From: Psychrobacter immobilis
Lineage (GTDB): Bacteria; Pseudomonadota; Gammaproteobacteria; Pseudomonadales; Moraxellaceae
NCBI RefSeq assembly: GCF_904846235.1
Contig: NZ_CAJGZN010000002.1
Location: forward strand, 223,761-287,760
DNA length: 64,000 nt
Direction: 5' to 3'
The stretch's first letter is position 1, and each line of letters begins with the position of its first letter. Shown piece by piece: positions 50,409 through 61,102 of this stretch. A program made the translations under genes and the position numbers. The notes under the pieces are model-generated. The model was not told the origin of the DNA, searched no databases, and saw only the letters and a list, made by a program, of their open reading frames with translations.

Positions 50409-51038
50409 TTACTCTTCAACGCCAGCATCTTGACCTTTATATTTTGCGTTTGCGTAGTCCCAGTTCACTAGCTTGTCTAGGAACGTATCAACATAGTCAG
50501 GACGACGGTTACGGTAATCTACATAGTACGCGTGTTCCCATACATCACAAGTCAATACCGCTACTTGGTCATGTGCAAGTGGGGTATCAGCATTAGCCGT
50601 TTTGGCGATTGACAATTTGCCACCGACTTTATCAGCAACTAGCCATGCCCAACCTGAACCAAACTGAGTCAATGCTGCGTTTTTGAACTCTTCGCGGAAC
50701 TTGTCGTAGCTACCGAAATCTTCTTCGATTTTTGCTTTTAGATCGCCAGTAGGTTCGCCGCCGCCGTTCGTTGGCGTCATGCAGTTCCAATAGAACGTGT
50801 GGTTCCATACTTGAGCTGCTTGGTTGAACATACCTTGCTTGCTGTCATCTTTAGCAGTCGCTACGATGATTTCTGGCAATGTTTTGTCTTCTAGACCAGA
50901 ACCTGGCAACATGTCTTTTAACTTGTTTACATAAGCAGCATGGTGCTTGTCATGATGATACTCTAACGTTTCGGCACTGATATGTGGCTCTAGTGCGTCT
51001 TTTGCATATGGTAGGTCTGGTAAAGTAATGTTTGACAT
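50409..51038 (-). CDS. sodB: Superoxide dismutase [Fe]
   Basis: 209-residue iron superoxide dismutase. Metal ligands: His in HHDKHHAAY, His in AQVWNHTFYW, Asp and His in CDVWEHAYYVDYRNRRPDY. MSNITLPDLPYAKDALEPHISAETLEYHHDKHH and GSGWAWLV follow the SodB pattern (with Gln in AAQVWNH). Cytoplasmic. AAGGATAAAATAATT precedes the ATG. A decayed second copy of its 3' end lies 1 kb away. Confidence 0.96.
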   Translation of the reverse strand: MSNITLPDLPYAKDALEPHISAETLEYHHDKHHAAYVNKLKDMLPGSGLEDKTLPEIIVATAKDDSKQGMFNQAAQVWNHTFYWNCMTPTNGGGEPTGDLKAKIEEDFGSYDKFREEFKNAALTQFGSGWAWLVADKVGGKLSIAKTANADTPLAHDQVAVLTCDVWEHAYYVDYRNRRPDYVDTFLDKLVNWDYANAKYKGQDAGVEE

Positions 51039-51583
51039 AATTATTTTATCCTTGCTGTTTAGCCGTTAGTTTATAAAAACTTGCTTATAGAAGCTGAATT
51101 TTACGCTATTTTTACACCGCAAAAAACACTATAAAATAGCGGACTAAATTGGCTGAGTTTATTGTTTGAAATGAACTTTATCGCTTGATACACAGTACTG
51201 CTCAATACAATATCACGTATCATTATGAATCCAAAATCAACTTACTTATTGCTATTGTTCTTCGTCAAAAAGCCAAGTCTCTGACTTTATAGACTTTTAT
51301 TAACTTAATATTCACAAGCCATAAGATATAATTCACTGTAGCTTGTCTCCTATTATAGCAATAGTAACCAATAATATCAGTTACCAAATGTTATAGCCCG
51401 TACAATCTACATAGCGATTGGTTATTTATTAAGCAGTAACCGCACTCCTTCCAAACTCATGCGTTATCATGATTAGTATAACTACTTCAATCGACAAACA
51501 ATTTACCGATTAGCGCTACAGAAGATAAATAAAGCCTACTCGAATAATAGCTCTTCATTATCTTTATATTACGGAATAACTCT
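51039..51583. other. Divergent sodB-rdgB spacer
   Basis: 545 AT-rich bases, no supported gene or clear promoter pair. On the minus strand TATAGT near 51130 may be the sodB -10. Confidence 0.3.
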
Positions 51584-52237
51584 ATGAGCACTACTGATAC
51601 CTCGTTAACTGCTACCCATCCGACATCTAGCAACCAATGGGTACTGGCTAGCAACAATAAAGGCAAATTGGCTGAATTTAAACGGCTATTTGCCGAAGCG
51701 AACTTGGACGTGACGATTGTCCCGCAATGTCAGCTCGATATTGAAGACGCCATCGAGGATGGTTTAAGCTTTGTAGAAAACGCCATTATCAAAGCCCGTC
51801 ATGCGAGCCGTATCAGTGGACTGCCTGCGATTGCTGATGATTCAGGACTGTGCGTGCCTGCACTAGGTAATGCGCCAGGTATCTACTCTGCTCGCTACGC
51901 TGGTGAGCACGGTAACGATAGTAAAAATAACGCCAAGCTCATCGCCGACTTGCAGCCTATCCGCGCAGCAGAGCCAGATGCTCCGATCAAAGGTATGTTT
52001 GTATGCGTATTGGCAATGGTGCGTCATGCCGATGACCCGTTACCGATTGTCGCCCAAGGATTATGGCATGGCGAGATTTCAGAGACAGCGCATGGTGATG
52101 GTGGCTTTGGTTATGATCCACTGTTTTGGTTACCTGATTTGCAAGCCAGTGCAGCGAGTCTGAGCGCTGCTAATAAAAACAGCATCAGTCATCGTGGTCA
52201 GGCAATCCAGCAGCTATTGGCGCAGCTACCTTTATAA
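51584..52237 (+). CDS. rdgB: RdgB/HAM1 non-canonical purine NTP pyrophosphatase
   Basis: Hydrolyses dITP, XTP and ITP to keep them out of DNA. 217 residues, with WVLASNNKGKLAEFKRLF, DIEDAIEDGLSFVENAIIKARHAS, AIADDSGLCVPALGNAPGIYSARYAG, FGYDPLFWLPD and NSISHRGQA, all conserved. The N-terminal 15 residues are polar and non-conserved. ATG preceded by ACGGAATAACTCT; ribosome-binding site weak. Confidence 0.95.
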   Translation: MSTTDTSLTATHPTSSNQWVLASNNKGKLAEFKRLFAEANLDVTIVPQCQLDIEDAIEDGLSFVENAIIKARHASRISGLPAIADDSGLCVPALGNAPGIYSARYAGEHGNDSKNNAKLIADLQPIRAAEPDAPIKGMFVCVLAMVRHADDPLPIVAQGLWHGEISETAHGDGGFGYDPLFWLPDLQASAASLSAANKNSISHRGQAIQQLLAQLPL

Positions 52238-52771
52238 GTACCTTATAGCTGTTCTATTTATAACTATCTACAAGTGCACTTGATACTCATAATACGTTTA
52301 CAACCTTATCGCTGTTTTTTATCCGTTATCTTATTTATTGATTATGAACATGGTCAAATCTTTATATAAAATTAAGCCATACAAGAGCAAGCAACATAAG
52401 GAAACATGCCATCAAACAGATAATTTTTACTTTAATAAACAGATAGATTATACTGTTCTACTTTTAAAATTTTGTTGAAATCCGTTATTTGGCTGTATAA
52501 TTCACCAAAAAGCGTTATTATGCGGTGCATTAACGGTTTATTATCGATATTTGATAGCATGGACAACCTCAGCAGGTTCACCTTTTGGTATCAGCGGCGA
52601 TTGCTACTGGCACTGAATTTGACGTTGTGCGCTATCGCTATCCCCTATTTATTTCAACGGCAGCCCGTCGTACATGCCCGTAATTTGAGGCGCGGTCTGT
52701 CTATTACAATTTAACCCTAAGTACTATTTCATTAATCAAACGTACTACTTAATCCTAAAGGTGTAATTAAC
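52238..52771. other. Spacer between rdgB and tig
   Basis: 534 bases. An 80-codon open frame at 52472-52714 has no recognised family and overlaps the predicted promoter, so it is not accepted. A long leader precedes tig. Confidence 0.35.
52472..52501 (+). promoter_or_regulatory. Predicted promoter of tig
   Basis: TTGTTG, 18 bases, TATAAT (6 of 6). Alternative -35 TTGAAA with a short 15-base gap. The start would be about 260 bases before tig, a long leader. Confidence 0.45.
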
Positions 52772-54115
52772 ATGGCTACAGATTTACAAGTCACAACCAA
52801 CAAGCTATCTAATAAAGAAACCCAGCTAACGGTTAAAGTGCCCGTTGAAAAAATTCAAAACAAAGTTGAAGGCCGTATTCGCCAAGTTGCGAAAACCGCC
52901 AAGATTGACGGTTTCCGTAAAGGTAACGTCCCTATGTCACACATCCGCTCTCAGTACGGTGCTGGCATTCAACAAGAAGTTATCAACGATGTAATCCGTG
53001 ATACTGTATTTGAAGCGATCAAATCTGAAGACATCCGTGCTGTTGGCATGCCTAACATCGACGACGTAAAACTTGAAGACGATTTCTTGGTATATCAAGC
53101 CACTGTTGAAATCTTCCCAGAAGTTGACGTACAAGGTATCGATGAGATCGAAGTTGAGCGTCACACTGCACAAGTGAGTGAAGAAGACGTTGACACCATG
53201 ATCGAAAACCTACAAAAGCAACGTGAAGAGTTCGTTGAGAAAAAGGGCATGGCTGCGAAAGACAACCAAGTGACTTTTGACTTTGAAGGCTCTATCGACG
53301 GCGAAAAATTCGAAGGCGGCTCTGCTGAAGACTTTAAACTAGTTATCGGTAGCAACCAAATGATTCCAGGTTTTGAAGCTGGTATCAAAGGCATGAAAGC
53401 TGGCGAAGAAAAAACTATCGACGTAACTTTCCCAGAAGATTACCAAGCTGAGAACCTAGCTGGTAAAGAAGCTCAGTTCAAAATCAACGTAAAATTGGTT
53501 GAAAAATCTAAGCTACCTGAAATTGATGATGCGTTCCTAGAGCTATTCGGCGTAAAAGAAGGCGGCGTTGAGAAGTTGAAAGAAGACGTACGCAAAAACA
53601 TGGAACGCGAAATCAAAAACGCTGCGCGTAGCCAAGTTAAGCAAGCGACTTTTGACGCATTGCTAGAAAAGAACGAGTTTGACGTGCCAAATGCTATGCT
53701 AGAGCAAGAAATCGAGCGTCAACGCAACATGATGATGCAACGTTTCTCTCAGCAGTTCGGTGCGAATGCTGATAGCTTCGATAAAGACATGCTACCAAAT
53801 GAGCTATTTGAAGAGCAAGCACTACGTGCTGCCCGTCTTGGCATCATCGTTGCCCGTGTTATCGATACTAAAGGCTTAGAAGTAGATCAAGAGCGTGTAG
53901 AAACCTTCATCAAAGAAGCCGCTGAAAACTACGAAGATCCAGCAGAAGTTATCGAGTACTACACCAATGACAAGCAGCAGCGCGCTAACATTGAGTCTGT
54001 TGTACTAGAAGACCAAGTAGTAGATTACTTGATCGCACAAGGTAAAGTAACTGACAAAGAAGTTAGCTACCAAGACTTGCTAGCTGCTCAGCAACAACAG
54101 CAGCAAGCAATGTAA
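52772..54115 (+). CDS. tig: Trigger factor
   Basis: Ribosome-bound chaperone and prolyl isomerase. 447 residues. The ribosome-binding tip is [20 protein letters not shown] (close to GFRxGKxP), the FKBP-type domain is about residues 160-245 ([43 protein letters not shown]) and the C-terminal chaperone domain follows. Ends in a Gln-rich tail ([12 protein letters not shown]). AGGTG before the ATG. Ends at a very strong terminator. Confidence 0.97.
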   Translation: MATDLQVTTNKLSNKETQLTVKVPVEKIQNKVEGRIRQVAKTAKIDGFRKGNVPMSHIRSQYGAGIQQEVINDVIRDTVFEAIKSEDIRAVGMPNIDDVKLEDDFLVYQATVEIFPEVDVQGIDEIEVERHTAQVSEEDVDTMIENLQKQREEFVEKKGMAAKDNQVTFDFEGSIDGEKFEGGSAEDFKLVIGSNQMIPGFEAGIKGMKAGEEKTIDVTFPEDYQAENLAGKEAQFKINVKLVEKSKLPEIDDAFLELFGVKEGGVEKLKEDVRKNMEREIKNAARSQVKQATFDALLEKNEFDVPNAMLEQEIERQRNMMMQRFSQQFGANADSFDKDMLPNELFEEQALRAARLGIIVARVIDTKGLEVDQERVETFIKEAAENYEDPAEVIEYYTNDKQQRANIESVVLEDQVVDYLIAQGKVTDKEVSYQDLLAAQQQQQQAM

Positions 54116-54180
54116 TTTAGACTGAGCGCTGTATGGTGTTAAACCATAATACTTAGATAGCGCTCTTGTTCTACATGTCA

Positions 54181-54221
54181 AAAAATACGGCCCCGATCAT
54201 TGATCGGGGCCGTATTTTTTT
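54181..54221. terminator. Bidirectional terminator between tig and ureJ
   Basis: AAAATACGGCCCCGATCA / TGATCGGGGCCGTATTTT perfect 18-bp stem, followed by T-run; between convergent genes. Confidence 0.97.
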
Positions 54222-54270
54222 ACGGAAGCTTGATAACCGCTTTATTTAGTAAATCATCATAGAGTTTACT

Positions 54271-55023
54271 TTATACAAAAGCAGGAACAAACACTGCACC
54301 CAGTCCGAGTACGACTAGCCCGCGCTGTAACCATAAATTATCACCGAGGCGTTGCTGTAGCTGTTGACTGACCAATGTACCAACAGCATATAGCGCCAGC
54401 ATCGTAACCAGCATCCCTGCATAAAATCCTAGCTGACCACTCACGCCAGCGTTTGCTGGTACTTCCAGCGCATGTGCCAACCCATGAAAGACGGCCAAAC
54501 CACCAAAACCAAACAATGATAACTGCTGAATACTTGGCGTGCGTGCTGTATGGGTCTGAGCAGAGAATGCTTCTTGTCTGCTTTTTTGGCTCATCAAGAC
54601 CATAGCCAATACGACTACCGACAGTGATATTGCCACTTCAATTAGCCCAGATGATGCAGCAAACGCGATACCGCCAATCAGCACACCAGCCGTGCCCAAT
54701 ATCGCGCCTAATGACAACCCTGCCGTCAACGACATCATGCCTAAGCGCTGCTTTTGTAGACCATAAAACAACATGCCCATGCCTACTGCCAAAAACAGAT
54801 GATCAAGGCCAGTTACTGGATGCATCAGTCCTGCTTGCAACGTACCCAAAAACGATGGCGCTTGCGTAGTAGTCGAATGAATATGCCCTGAATGCGCCTG
54901 CGCCAATGACGGTAGCATTAGTGATGTCATCATCACAGCCGAACCAGAAACGATGTGACGAGCTGAGAGCACTTGTGAAAAACGAGATTTTTCGATGTGA
55001 ATACCTTTTGTACACTGTGTCAT
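54271..55023 (-). CDS. ureJ: HupE/UreJ membrane protein
   Basis: 250-residue polytopic membrane protein with a signal-like N-terminus ending in LPSLAQAHSGH and about six helices. The HupE/UreJ signature HPVTGLDHLFLAVGMGML and a later His-rich FHGLAHALEVP are seen. Family members import or bind nickel for urease or hydrogenase. Last gene of the urease operon, 50 bases after ureG. Nickel transport is inferred from family and place. Confidence 0.88.
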   Translation of the reverse strand: MTQCTKGIHIEKSRFSQVLSARHIVSGSAVMMTSLMLPSLAQAHSGHIHSTTTQAPSFLGTLQAGLMHPVTGLDHLFLAVGMGMLFYGLQKQRLGMMSLTAGLSLGAILGTAGVLIGGIAFAASSGLIEVAISLSVVVLAMVLMSQKSRQEAFSAQTHTARTPSIQQLSLFGFGGLAVFHGLAHALEVPANAGVSGQLGFYAGMLVTMLALYAVGTLVSQQLQQRLGDNLWLQRGLVVLGLGAVFVPAFV

Positions 55024-55073
55024 GCGGTTTTTCCTTATTCTTTATATTTTAATGGTAAAAGCTCACCTGCTCT

Positions 55074-55763
55074 TTAGGCAAGCATGCCATGTTCTTTAAT
55101 AAAGGCGATAATCTCGTCTAGTCCATCACCTGTTTTCATATTGCTAAAGACAAAAGGTTTGTCGCCACGCATTTTTTTGGCATCGCGTTCCATCACTTCC
55201 AGCGAAGCACCAACCATTGGTGCAAGGTCGGTTTTATTGATAATCAACAAATCAGACTTGGTAATACCGGGGCCACCTTTACGAGGTATCTTATCGCCTG
55301 CAGAGACATCGATGACGTACAAGGTCAAATCAGACAACTCTGGGCTAAACGTCGCGGCTAGATTGTCGCCACCTGATTCAATGATAATCAACTCCAACCC
55401 TTCAAAAGTTGCTTGTAGCTCAGCAATCGCAGTCAGATTAATAGAAGCATCTTCGCGGATAGCCGTATGCGGACAGCCGCCCGTCTCTACACCGCGGATA
55501 CGCTCAGCAGGCATGGCATCATTGCGAGTTAAAAACTCTGAATCTTCTTTGGTATAGATGTCATTGGTCACCACTGCCATATTGACCGTATCGCGTAGGT
55601 TTTGGCATAGCCTTAAAGTCAAAGCAGTTTTACCACTACCAACTGGCCCACCAATACCAAGGCGTAAGCACGATAAGGCAGAAGATGGTTTCTGGCTGTC
55701 GCTATCAGTTTGTACGTCTGATACAGCGTGAGTGTTTTTTGTTTTGAGCGGAGTTAGAGACAT
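55074..55763 (-). CDS. ureG: Urease accessory GTPase UreG
   Basis: GTPase that drives nickel insertion into urease with UreE, UreF and UreD. 229 residues; P-loop [15 protein letters not shown], nickel/zinc-binding Cys-Pro-His in [16 protein letters not shown], and [18 protein letters not shown]. The N-terminal 30 residues are a Ser/Thr/Lys-rich extension. Confidence 0.97.
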   Translation of the reverse strand: MSLTPLKTKNTHAVSDVQTDSDSQKPSSALSCLRLGIGGPVGSGKTALTLRLCQNLRDTVNMAVVTNDIYTKEDSEFLTRNDAMPAERIRGVETGGCPHTAIREDASINLTAIAELQATFEGLELIIIESGGDNLAATFSPELSDLTLYVIDVSAGDKIPRKGGPGITKSDLLIINKTDLAPMVGASLEVMERDAKKMRGDKPFVFSNMKTGDGLDEIIAFIKEHGMLA

Positions 55764-55820
55764 ATTAATTTCCTAAAACAGTTTGTATATTAATAAGTAT
55801 AAATAGAAATCAAGGTACAG

Positions 55821-56615
55821 TTATGAGCGGAACAACCGACTGTATTGCTCTTCGTGCATACTTGAGAGAATAGCCAAACTGGGCAAGTTATTCGAGATAT
55901 TAAGCGATTCATAGAGGTCTTGGCATAGCTGCTGACAGTCCGACTCTTCACTATCACCTAAAGTATTGGCCGTGTTTGTCGACATGACTAAGGCACCAAA
56001 GGCCTGTTGCACATCATCGCTTAGAGCATCGACCTGAGCACCTAGATCGCTTTGCAATTGCCAAAGAATACGCTGACCCGCCATCTGTCCTAACGGCACT
56101 GTCTTAACAGCAGCGAGCACCATGTTCTCTAATTGAGCAAATCCATAAGTAGTCATTGACTGCGCTAGTGGCAGCTGCCAATGCTGAGCAATATGTGCAA
56201 ATAGCGGCAAAAATCCATCTTCAGGTATTTCGGCCGGTATGCCAAGACTCAATACTTCGTTGAGCCAAGACACCATCGCCTGTGCCAATTGCTGCGACTC
56301 CAGTACAAACTCTTTACTCTCGAGACCAGCGTGATAATCGTGTGCTAGATTTGCCGCTAGCGCTTCATGACCTTGGCTGAGTGCGCACATTATCAGCCCT
56401 AATACAGGCAGCTCGTAGCCAATCACCGCAAGCGCTAGATAGTCCTGCATAAATGTAAGCGTACTGGCTTCATCAGAGACAACCCCTGACTCAATCGCTG
56501 ACTCCACACCTTGCGAATAGGTATAGCTACCAATCGGCAAATTGCTCGATGCCAGCATCAACAGCTGCCCAAGTTGGGTAGACTGAGCAGGCTGAGCACT
56601 GGTATCAACCATCAT
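55821..56615 (-). CDS. ureF: Urease accessory protein UreF
   Basis: Scaffold protein that with UreD and UreG loads nickel into apo-urease. 264 residues, MLASSNLPIGSYTYSQGVESAIESG and SNLPIGSYTYSQG match the UreF N-terminus; SMTTYGFAQ and AGQRILWQLQSDLGA follow. Its start overlaps the end of ureE by 11 bases, showing translational coupling. Two adjacent ATGs are equivalent. Confidence 0.93.
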   Translation of the reverse strand: MMVDTSAQPAQSTQLGQLLMLASSNLPIGSYTYSQGVESAIESGVVSDEASTLTFMQDYLALAVIGYELPVLGLIMCALSQGHEALAANLAHDYHAGLESKEFVLESQQLAQAMVSWLNEVLSLGIPAEIPEDGFLPLFAHIAQHWQLPLAQSMTTYGFAQLENMVLAAVKTVPLGQMAGQRILWQLQSDLGAQVDALSDDVQQAFGALVMSTNTANTLGDSEESDCQQLCQDLYESLNISNNLPSLAILSSMHEEQYSRLFRS

Positions 56616-57255
56616 TCGAACGACCTACAAGCGCATCATGATGACTATGGCTATGTCCGTGGCTATGGTGATGTCCGTGGCTGTGGCTTTCGTCATGGCT
56701 ATGACTTTTCTTATGACTATGAGAGTCACTATGCGAATGTGCATGGGAGTGAGCGTGACCATGCGAATGCCCTTGTCCCGTTTGATAAGCGCCCGTTTCA
56801 GGCTCAAATGGCACTGAGGTAGACTCGATATGTAGACCAAGATTTTCTAACATTTGTGCAAGTACATGATCGTTTTCAAAATATAACGCATAGCCTGCAT
56901 TACCCTGATCAAAACTGTGGTCAAACATCAATGGCACATGACGGTTGCCCAAGTGATAAGCGCCTTTCATTAGTAGAAAGTCATCGTCAGCCGTCACTTT
57001 GGTCACCGCTTGCGGCTTGGCGATGACTTGCATCAACTCCCCTGCTGCATTGATAAGGACATCATTTCCTTTTAGTACACCTGTACGAGGCAAGTCAACA
57101 CCAACTGCCTCACCTGAAACAGTAATGGCTCTAAAGCGGGAATGCTGACGAGTATCAAAATCCAATAGCAGGTAATCATCGGCTTGATACTGTTCTACCA
57201 ATTGTGCTTTTTGGGTATCGCTAGGCGTACTTAGACGGGTATTAAATATTTTCAT
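56605..57255 (-). CDS. ureE: Urease nickel chaperone UreE
   Basis: Nickel carrier. From ATG 57255 (MKIFNTRLSTPSDTQ) it is 216 residues; an upstream in-frame start adds 29 hydrophobic residues and is rejected, and AGAGAAGAAT precedes the chosen one. Two-domain fold with GDRVH-like LGNRHVPLMF and a C-terminal tail of about 40 residues with over 20 His alternating with Ser and Gly, which binds several nickel ions. Overlaps ureF. Confidence 0.94.
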   Translation of the reverse strand: MKIFNTRLSTPSDTQKAQLVEQYQADDYLLLDFDTRQHSRFRAITVSGEAVGVDLPRTGVLKGNDVLINAAGELMQVIAKPQAVTKVTADDDFLLMKGAYHLGNRHVPLMFDHSFDQGNAGYALYFENDHVLAQMLENLGLHIESTSVPFEPETGAYQTGQGHSHGHAHSHAHSHSDSHSHKKSHSHDESHSHGHHHSHGHSHSHHDALVGRSNDG

Positions 57256-57417
57256 TATTCTTCTCTGGCCGTTGTTGCTCAAACTATTGGTCAATAGTAT
57301 TGATGATAAAAGTGTTGGGAATAAAGATACGATATCACTCAAAAAACCAACTGACTATTGGTATAAATGGTTTATGGCTCACTGTCCTAGAGCTCCTATA
57401 AACGTGCATCATAAGCT

Positions 57418-59607
57418 CTAAAATAAAAAGTAACGCTGTGCCATGGGTAGTACATCAGCCGGCTCACAGGTGAGTGTCTTACCATCCGCACTTACTTCAT
57501 AGGTCTCAGGATTGATGTCCATATCTGGACAGTAGCTGTTAAAGCGCATATCGCTTTTACGAATTTTACGGATGCCGTGTACTGGCTGAATGACTTTGGT
57601 CAGCCCAAGCTGCTTATCCACTTGTTTGTCGATCGCCGCTTGCGACATAAAAGTAATGCTAGTTTGGGCGACTGATTTTGGATAAGTAGCAAACATAGGA
57701 CGATATTGTACAGGCTGAGGGGTGGGAATAGAGGCATTGATATCGCCCATCGGTACCGCAGCGATGAGTCCGCCCTTTATAATGCACTCAGGTTTTACCC
57801 CAAAAAACTTGGGCGACCATAGCACCATATCTGCCCATTTCCCCACTTCGATTGAGCCGACCATATCGCTAATACCATGAGTAATCGCAGGATTTATCGT
57901 ATATTTTGCAATATAACGTTTGATACGGAAGTTATCGTTGTTCGCACTTTGGTCATAGTCTGTCAAAGTAATGTACTGTTGCTCATCTTCAATGTTCGCC
58001 GTTGCATCTGGCGCTAGATGGCCACGTTGAACTTTCATTTTGTGCGCGGTTTGCCATGTACGGATGACCACTTCCCCCACCCGCCCCATCGCTTGTGAAT
58101 CACTACTCATCATCGAGATAGCACCCAAATCATGCAGGATATCTTCTGCGGCGATAGTTTCTTGACGAATACGGCTCTCAGCAAAGGCGACATCTTCAGC
58201 AATAGCAGGACTCAGGTGATGACAAACCATCAGCATATCGAGATGCTCATCAATGGTATTGACGGTGTATGGTCGCGTTGGGTTGGTTGAAGATGGCAGC
58301 ACATGCGACTCGCCAATAGCCTTTAGAATATCGGGCGCATGGCCACCGCCTGCCCCTTCAGTATGAAAAGTATGGATACAGCGGTTTTTAAAAGCAGCGA
58401 GCGTACTTTCAAGATAGCCACTTTCATTTAAAGTATCGGTATGAATGGCCACTTGCACATCATAGTCGTCAGCGACACTCAAGCAGTTGTCGATGGCTTG
58501 CGGCGTTGTACCCCAATCTTCATGTAGCTTTAGCCCCACGGCACCTGCTTCGATTTGTTCAGCAATGGGTTCTGGTACACTCACATTGCCTTTACCCAGT
58601 AGTCCAATATTCATAGGGATACTATCAGTAGACTTTAGCATTGAGGCAATATGATACGCCCCTGGTGTACAAGTAGTAGCGAGCGTACCTTGAGCTGGCC
58701 CTGTGCCGCCGCCCAGCATCGTAGTTACCCCTGACATAAGCGCCGTCTCACACTGCTGGGGCGCGATAAAATGAATATGGCTATCAACGCCACCTGCTGT
58801 GAGGATTTTGCCTTCACCAGAGATGATTTCGGTAGCACCGCCAATAGGAATATCAATAGCAGGCTGAATATCAGGGTTGCCCGCTTTGCCAATGGCACTG
58901 ATACGACCATCTTTGATACCGATATCTGCTTTATAGATGCCTGTATAGTCAACGACTAATGCATTGGTAATAACTGTATCGGCAACTTCCGCACCTAGTA
59001 ATTGTCCTTGCCCCATACCATCACGAATGACTTTACCACCGCCAAATTTGACTTCTTCACCTTTAATTTCAATAGGCTTGCTGCTACTTTCACCACTTCG
59101 TGACGTATTCGCTTGATCAACAGCAGTATCTTTATGACTGGTTAAATCCGCCTCAACCTGTAGCCAAAGCTCGGTATCGGCAAGACGGACTTTGTCACCT
59201 GTGGTAGGACCAAAATGCTCAGCATAAATGCGACGACTGACTCGCTTCTGCGAAGTAGCGGTTGCCTTTTTATCAGTAACACTCTCTGATGCTTCGTCGG
59301 GATGAGCTGCGCCCATGACACGCCCCGCAAAACCATATACATCTTGCTTACCAGCGTATGCTACCAACTCTACTTCCCGCGATTGCCCCGGCTCAAAACG
59401 TACAGCGGTTCCAGAGATGATATTTAGACGAAAACCACGTGTCCGCTCTCTATCAAAATTCAGCGCATCATTGACCTCGTAAAAATGATAATGCGAGCCG
59501 ATTTGGATCGGTCTATCTCCAGTATTGCTGACACTGATGGTCTGTACCTGTCGACCTTGGTTTAAGATAATGTCGCCATCTTGGATATGGTATTCGCCTG
59601 CTTGCAT
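57418..59607 (-). CDS. ureBC: Fused urease beta-alpha subunit (UreB-UreC)
   Basis: 729-residue single chain. Residues 1-100 are UreB ([34 protein letters not shown]-like [18 protein letters not shown]), 101-122 a linker, and 123-729 UreC. All active-site residues are present, offset +143 from Klebsiella UreC: His277, His279, carbamylated Lys360, His362, His389, His415, Cys462/His463 and Asp503. The UreC part has two polar inserts, about 155-182 and 532-552. Usually UreB and UreC are separate proteins; this is a natural fusion with no stop. Catalyses urea hydrolysis with UreA. Confidence 0.95.
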   Translation of the reverse strand: MQAGEYHIQDGDIILNQGRQVQTISVSNTGDRPIQIGSHYHFYEVNDALNFDRERTRGFRLNIISGTAVRFEPGQSREVELVAYAGKQDVYGFAGRVMGAAHPDEASESVTDKKATATSQKRVSRRIYAEHFGPTTGDKVRLADTELWLQVEADLTSHKDTAVDQANTSRSGESSSKPIEIKGEEVKFGGGKVIRDGMGQGQLLGAEVADTVITNALVVDYTGIYKADIGIKDGRISAIGKAGNPDIQPAIDIPIGGATEIISGEGKILTAGGVDSHIHFIAPQQCETALMSGVTTMLGGGTGPAQGTLATTCTPGAYHIASMLKSTDSIPMNIGLLGKGNVSVPEPIAEQIEAGAVGLKLHEDWGTTPQAIDNCLSVADDYDVQVAIHTDTLNESGYLESTLAAFKNRCIHTFHTEGAGGGHAPDILKAIGESHVLPSSTNPTRPYTVNTIDEHLDMLMVCHHLSPAIAEDVAFAESRIRQETIAAEDILHDLGAISMMSSDSQAMGRVGEVVIRTWQTAHKMKVQRGHLAPDATANIEDEQQYITLTDYDQSANNDNFRIKRYIAKYTINPAITHGISDMVGSIEVGKWADMVLWSPKFFGVKPECIIKGGLIAAVPMGDINASIPTPQPVQYRPMFATYPKSVAQTSITFMSQAAIDKQVDKQLGLTKVIQPVHGIRKIRKSDMRFNSYCPDMDINPETYEVSADGKTLTCEPADVLPMAQRYFLF

Positions 59608-59652
59608 GGGAGCCGCCTTATTTTGGAGTAATCATTTCGGTGATAGACAGAA

Positions 59653-59955
59653 CTATACGATGGGATTATGTACCGTGACCAGTTTGGTGCCATCAGGAAA
59701 GGTCGCCTCGATTTGCACTTCATCGACCATCTCTGCCACCCCTTCCATGACATCATCAGCAGACAAATACGTAGCACCTTCACTCATCAGCTCGGCGACT
59801 CTTTTACCATCTCGTGCGCCTTCCATCAGCAGCATACTGATATAAGCGATGGCTTCGGGATAATTGAGTTTAACACCGCGATTTTTGCGACGCTCAGCCA
59901 CCATACCAGCGGTAAATAGCATGAGTTTATCTTTTTCTGTTGGGGTCAGGTGCAT
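59653..59955 (-). CDS. ureA: Urease gamma subunit
   Basis: 100-residue Ure[40 protein letters not shown] and the C-terminal [20 protein letters not shown] are diagnostic. Lies 45 bases before ureBC, after ureD. Confidence 0.98.
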   Translation of the reverse strand: MHLTPTEKDKLMLFTAGMVAERRKNRGVKLNYPEAIAYISMLLMEGARDGKRVAELMSEGATYLSADDVMEGVAEMVDEVQIEATFPDGTKLVTVHNPIV

Positions 59956-60073
59956 GATAATTCCTTGTTGTACTTATCATTATATTTATAGCAGATTAGA
60001 GATTTTCACAGCATTAAATATCGATTAAAAACAGTCGCAATATATCTTAGTGTCATTATTTAAAGTGGCCATA

Positions 60074-61102
60074 TTAAGTGTCCCAAATACGTGGACGACA
60101 AGGCTCAAGTTGCCACCAATGATCTCGCAAGACTTCTCTTAGCTGATAAAACGCTTCAAAACAACCTCGTACATCTGAGCCAATGTAGCGGATATTGATC
60201 GCTTGGCAATTATGAGTGCAGTAGACAGGCAGTTGTGCTTGAGCAATTACTTGTCGTAATGCTGCTACGGTATTGTCTAGATAGCGGGTTAATGACTGCT
60301 TGATAGTTGCTTGGGCAGTTTCGGTCGATTGCGTAGTCTGTGACGCGGAGAGTGCAAGATTGTCATGGACATCGCTTAAGCTTGGTACTGCCCAAAACGA
60401 TCCATAAATATGCTGGTTCGCTAATCCCAAATTTGAGGTAAACCAGCGATTTTGTGCTGCCTGCGCTACTCGCTCAGCAACGATAACCTTGCCATCTCGG
60501 TAGATGTTCAATCCAGTATGATAATACCCTTGCAAAAACTGCTCGTCGTAAGCTTGCCGCCCAAATACGCTAATCTCCCATGTCAGTAGACTAGATGAAT
60601 CCGTCAAATCGAAACGGCTCACTGCATGCATATTGGCTTCGTTATAAATGATACTCTCTTGCGGCAGCCATTCTAATCGGGTATGTGCTGCGAGTTTGGC
60701 TTGTACGTGTTGGCTCGCATAGGCAGCTATTTCATTTTGACCCATACTTTGGTGAGTGTCGTTGTCGCTCAACGGAGCTTTATGTTTTTGACTAACACTG
60801 TCCTTACCGTACCACTTACCTGCCCCTGGTGTGGTGATAACAGCGTGGCTGCCACTATCTAAGTTTAGGTCTATGGTCAGCGTATCACCGCCTGCGATAC
60901 CGGCTGGCGGGTACAACATCAGTATGTGACAAATACCCTGCTGTACGCTTGGCTCAGGATACAGAGCACGCTGTACCATCAAGGCACCCGTGTGCTTACG
61001 ATGATAAAGCCGCGTTTTTGAGTTATCAGCCGTACCCTCTTTGGCCGTACTTGTACTGCTAACAGTGTCAAAGCTTAATGCTAAAGAAGAGGCCCAACTC
61101 AT
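60074..61102 (-). CDS. ureD: Urease accessory protein UreD (UreH)
   Basis: Scaffold that binds apo-urease and UreF for nickel loading. 342 residues; LMLYPPAGIAGGDTLTIDL, HAVITTPGAGKWYGKDSVSQ, LEWLPQESIIYNEA and the C-terminal VRGCFEAFYQLREVLR are UreD signatures. First gene of the operon. The polar insert HKAPLSDNDTHQSMGQ is unusual. Weak ribosome-binding site. Confidence 0.93.
   Translation of the reverse strand: MSWASSLALSFDTVSSTSTAKEGTADNSKTRLYHRKHTGALMVQRALYPEPSVQQGICHILMLYPPAGIAGGDTLTIDLNLDSGSHAVITTPGAGKWYGKDSVSQKHKAPLSDNDTHQSMGQNEIAAYASQHVQAKLAAHTRLEWLPQESIIYNEANMHAVSRFDLTDSSSLLTWEISVFGRQAYDEQFLQGYYHTGLNIYRDGKVIVAERVAQAAQNRWFTSNLGLANQHIYGSFWAVPSLSDVHDNLALSASQTTQSTETAQATIKQSLTRYLDNTVAALRQVIAQAQLPVYCTHNCQAINIRYIGSDVRGCFEAFYQLREVLRDHWWQLEPCRPRIWDT

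Noticed and set aside
52472..52714. 80-codon open frame before tig
   Set aside because: It overlaps the likely tig promoter and has no recognised domain.
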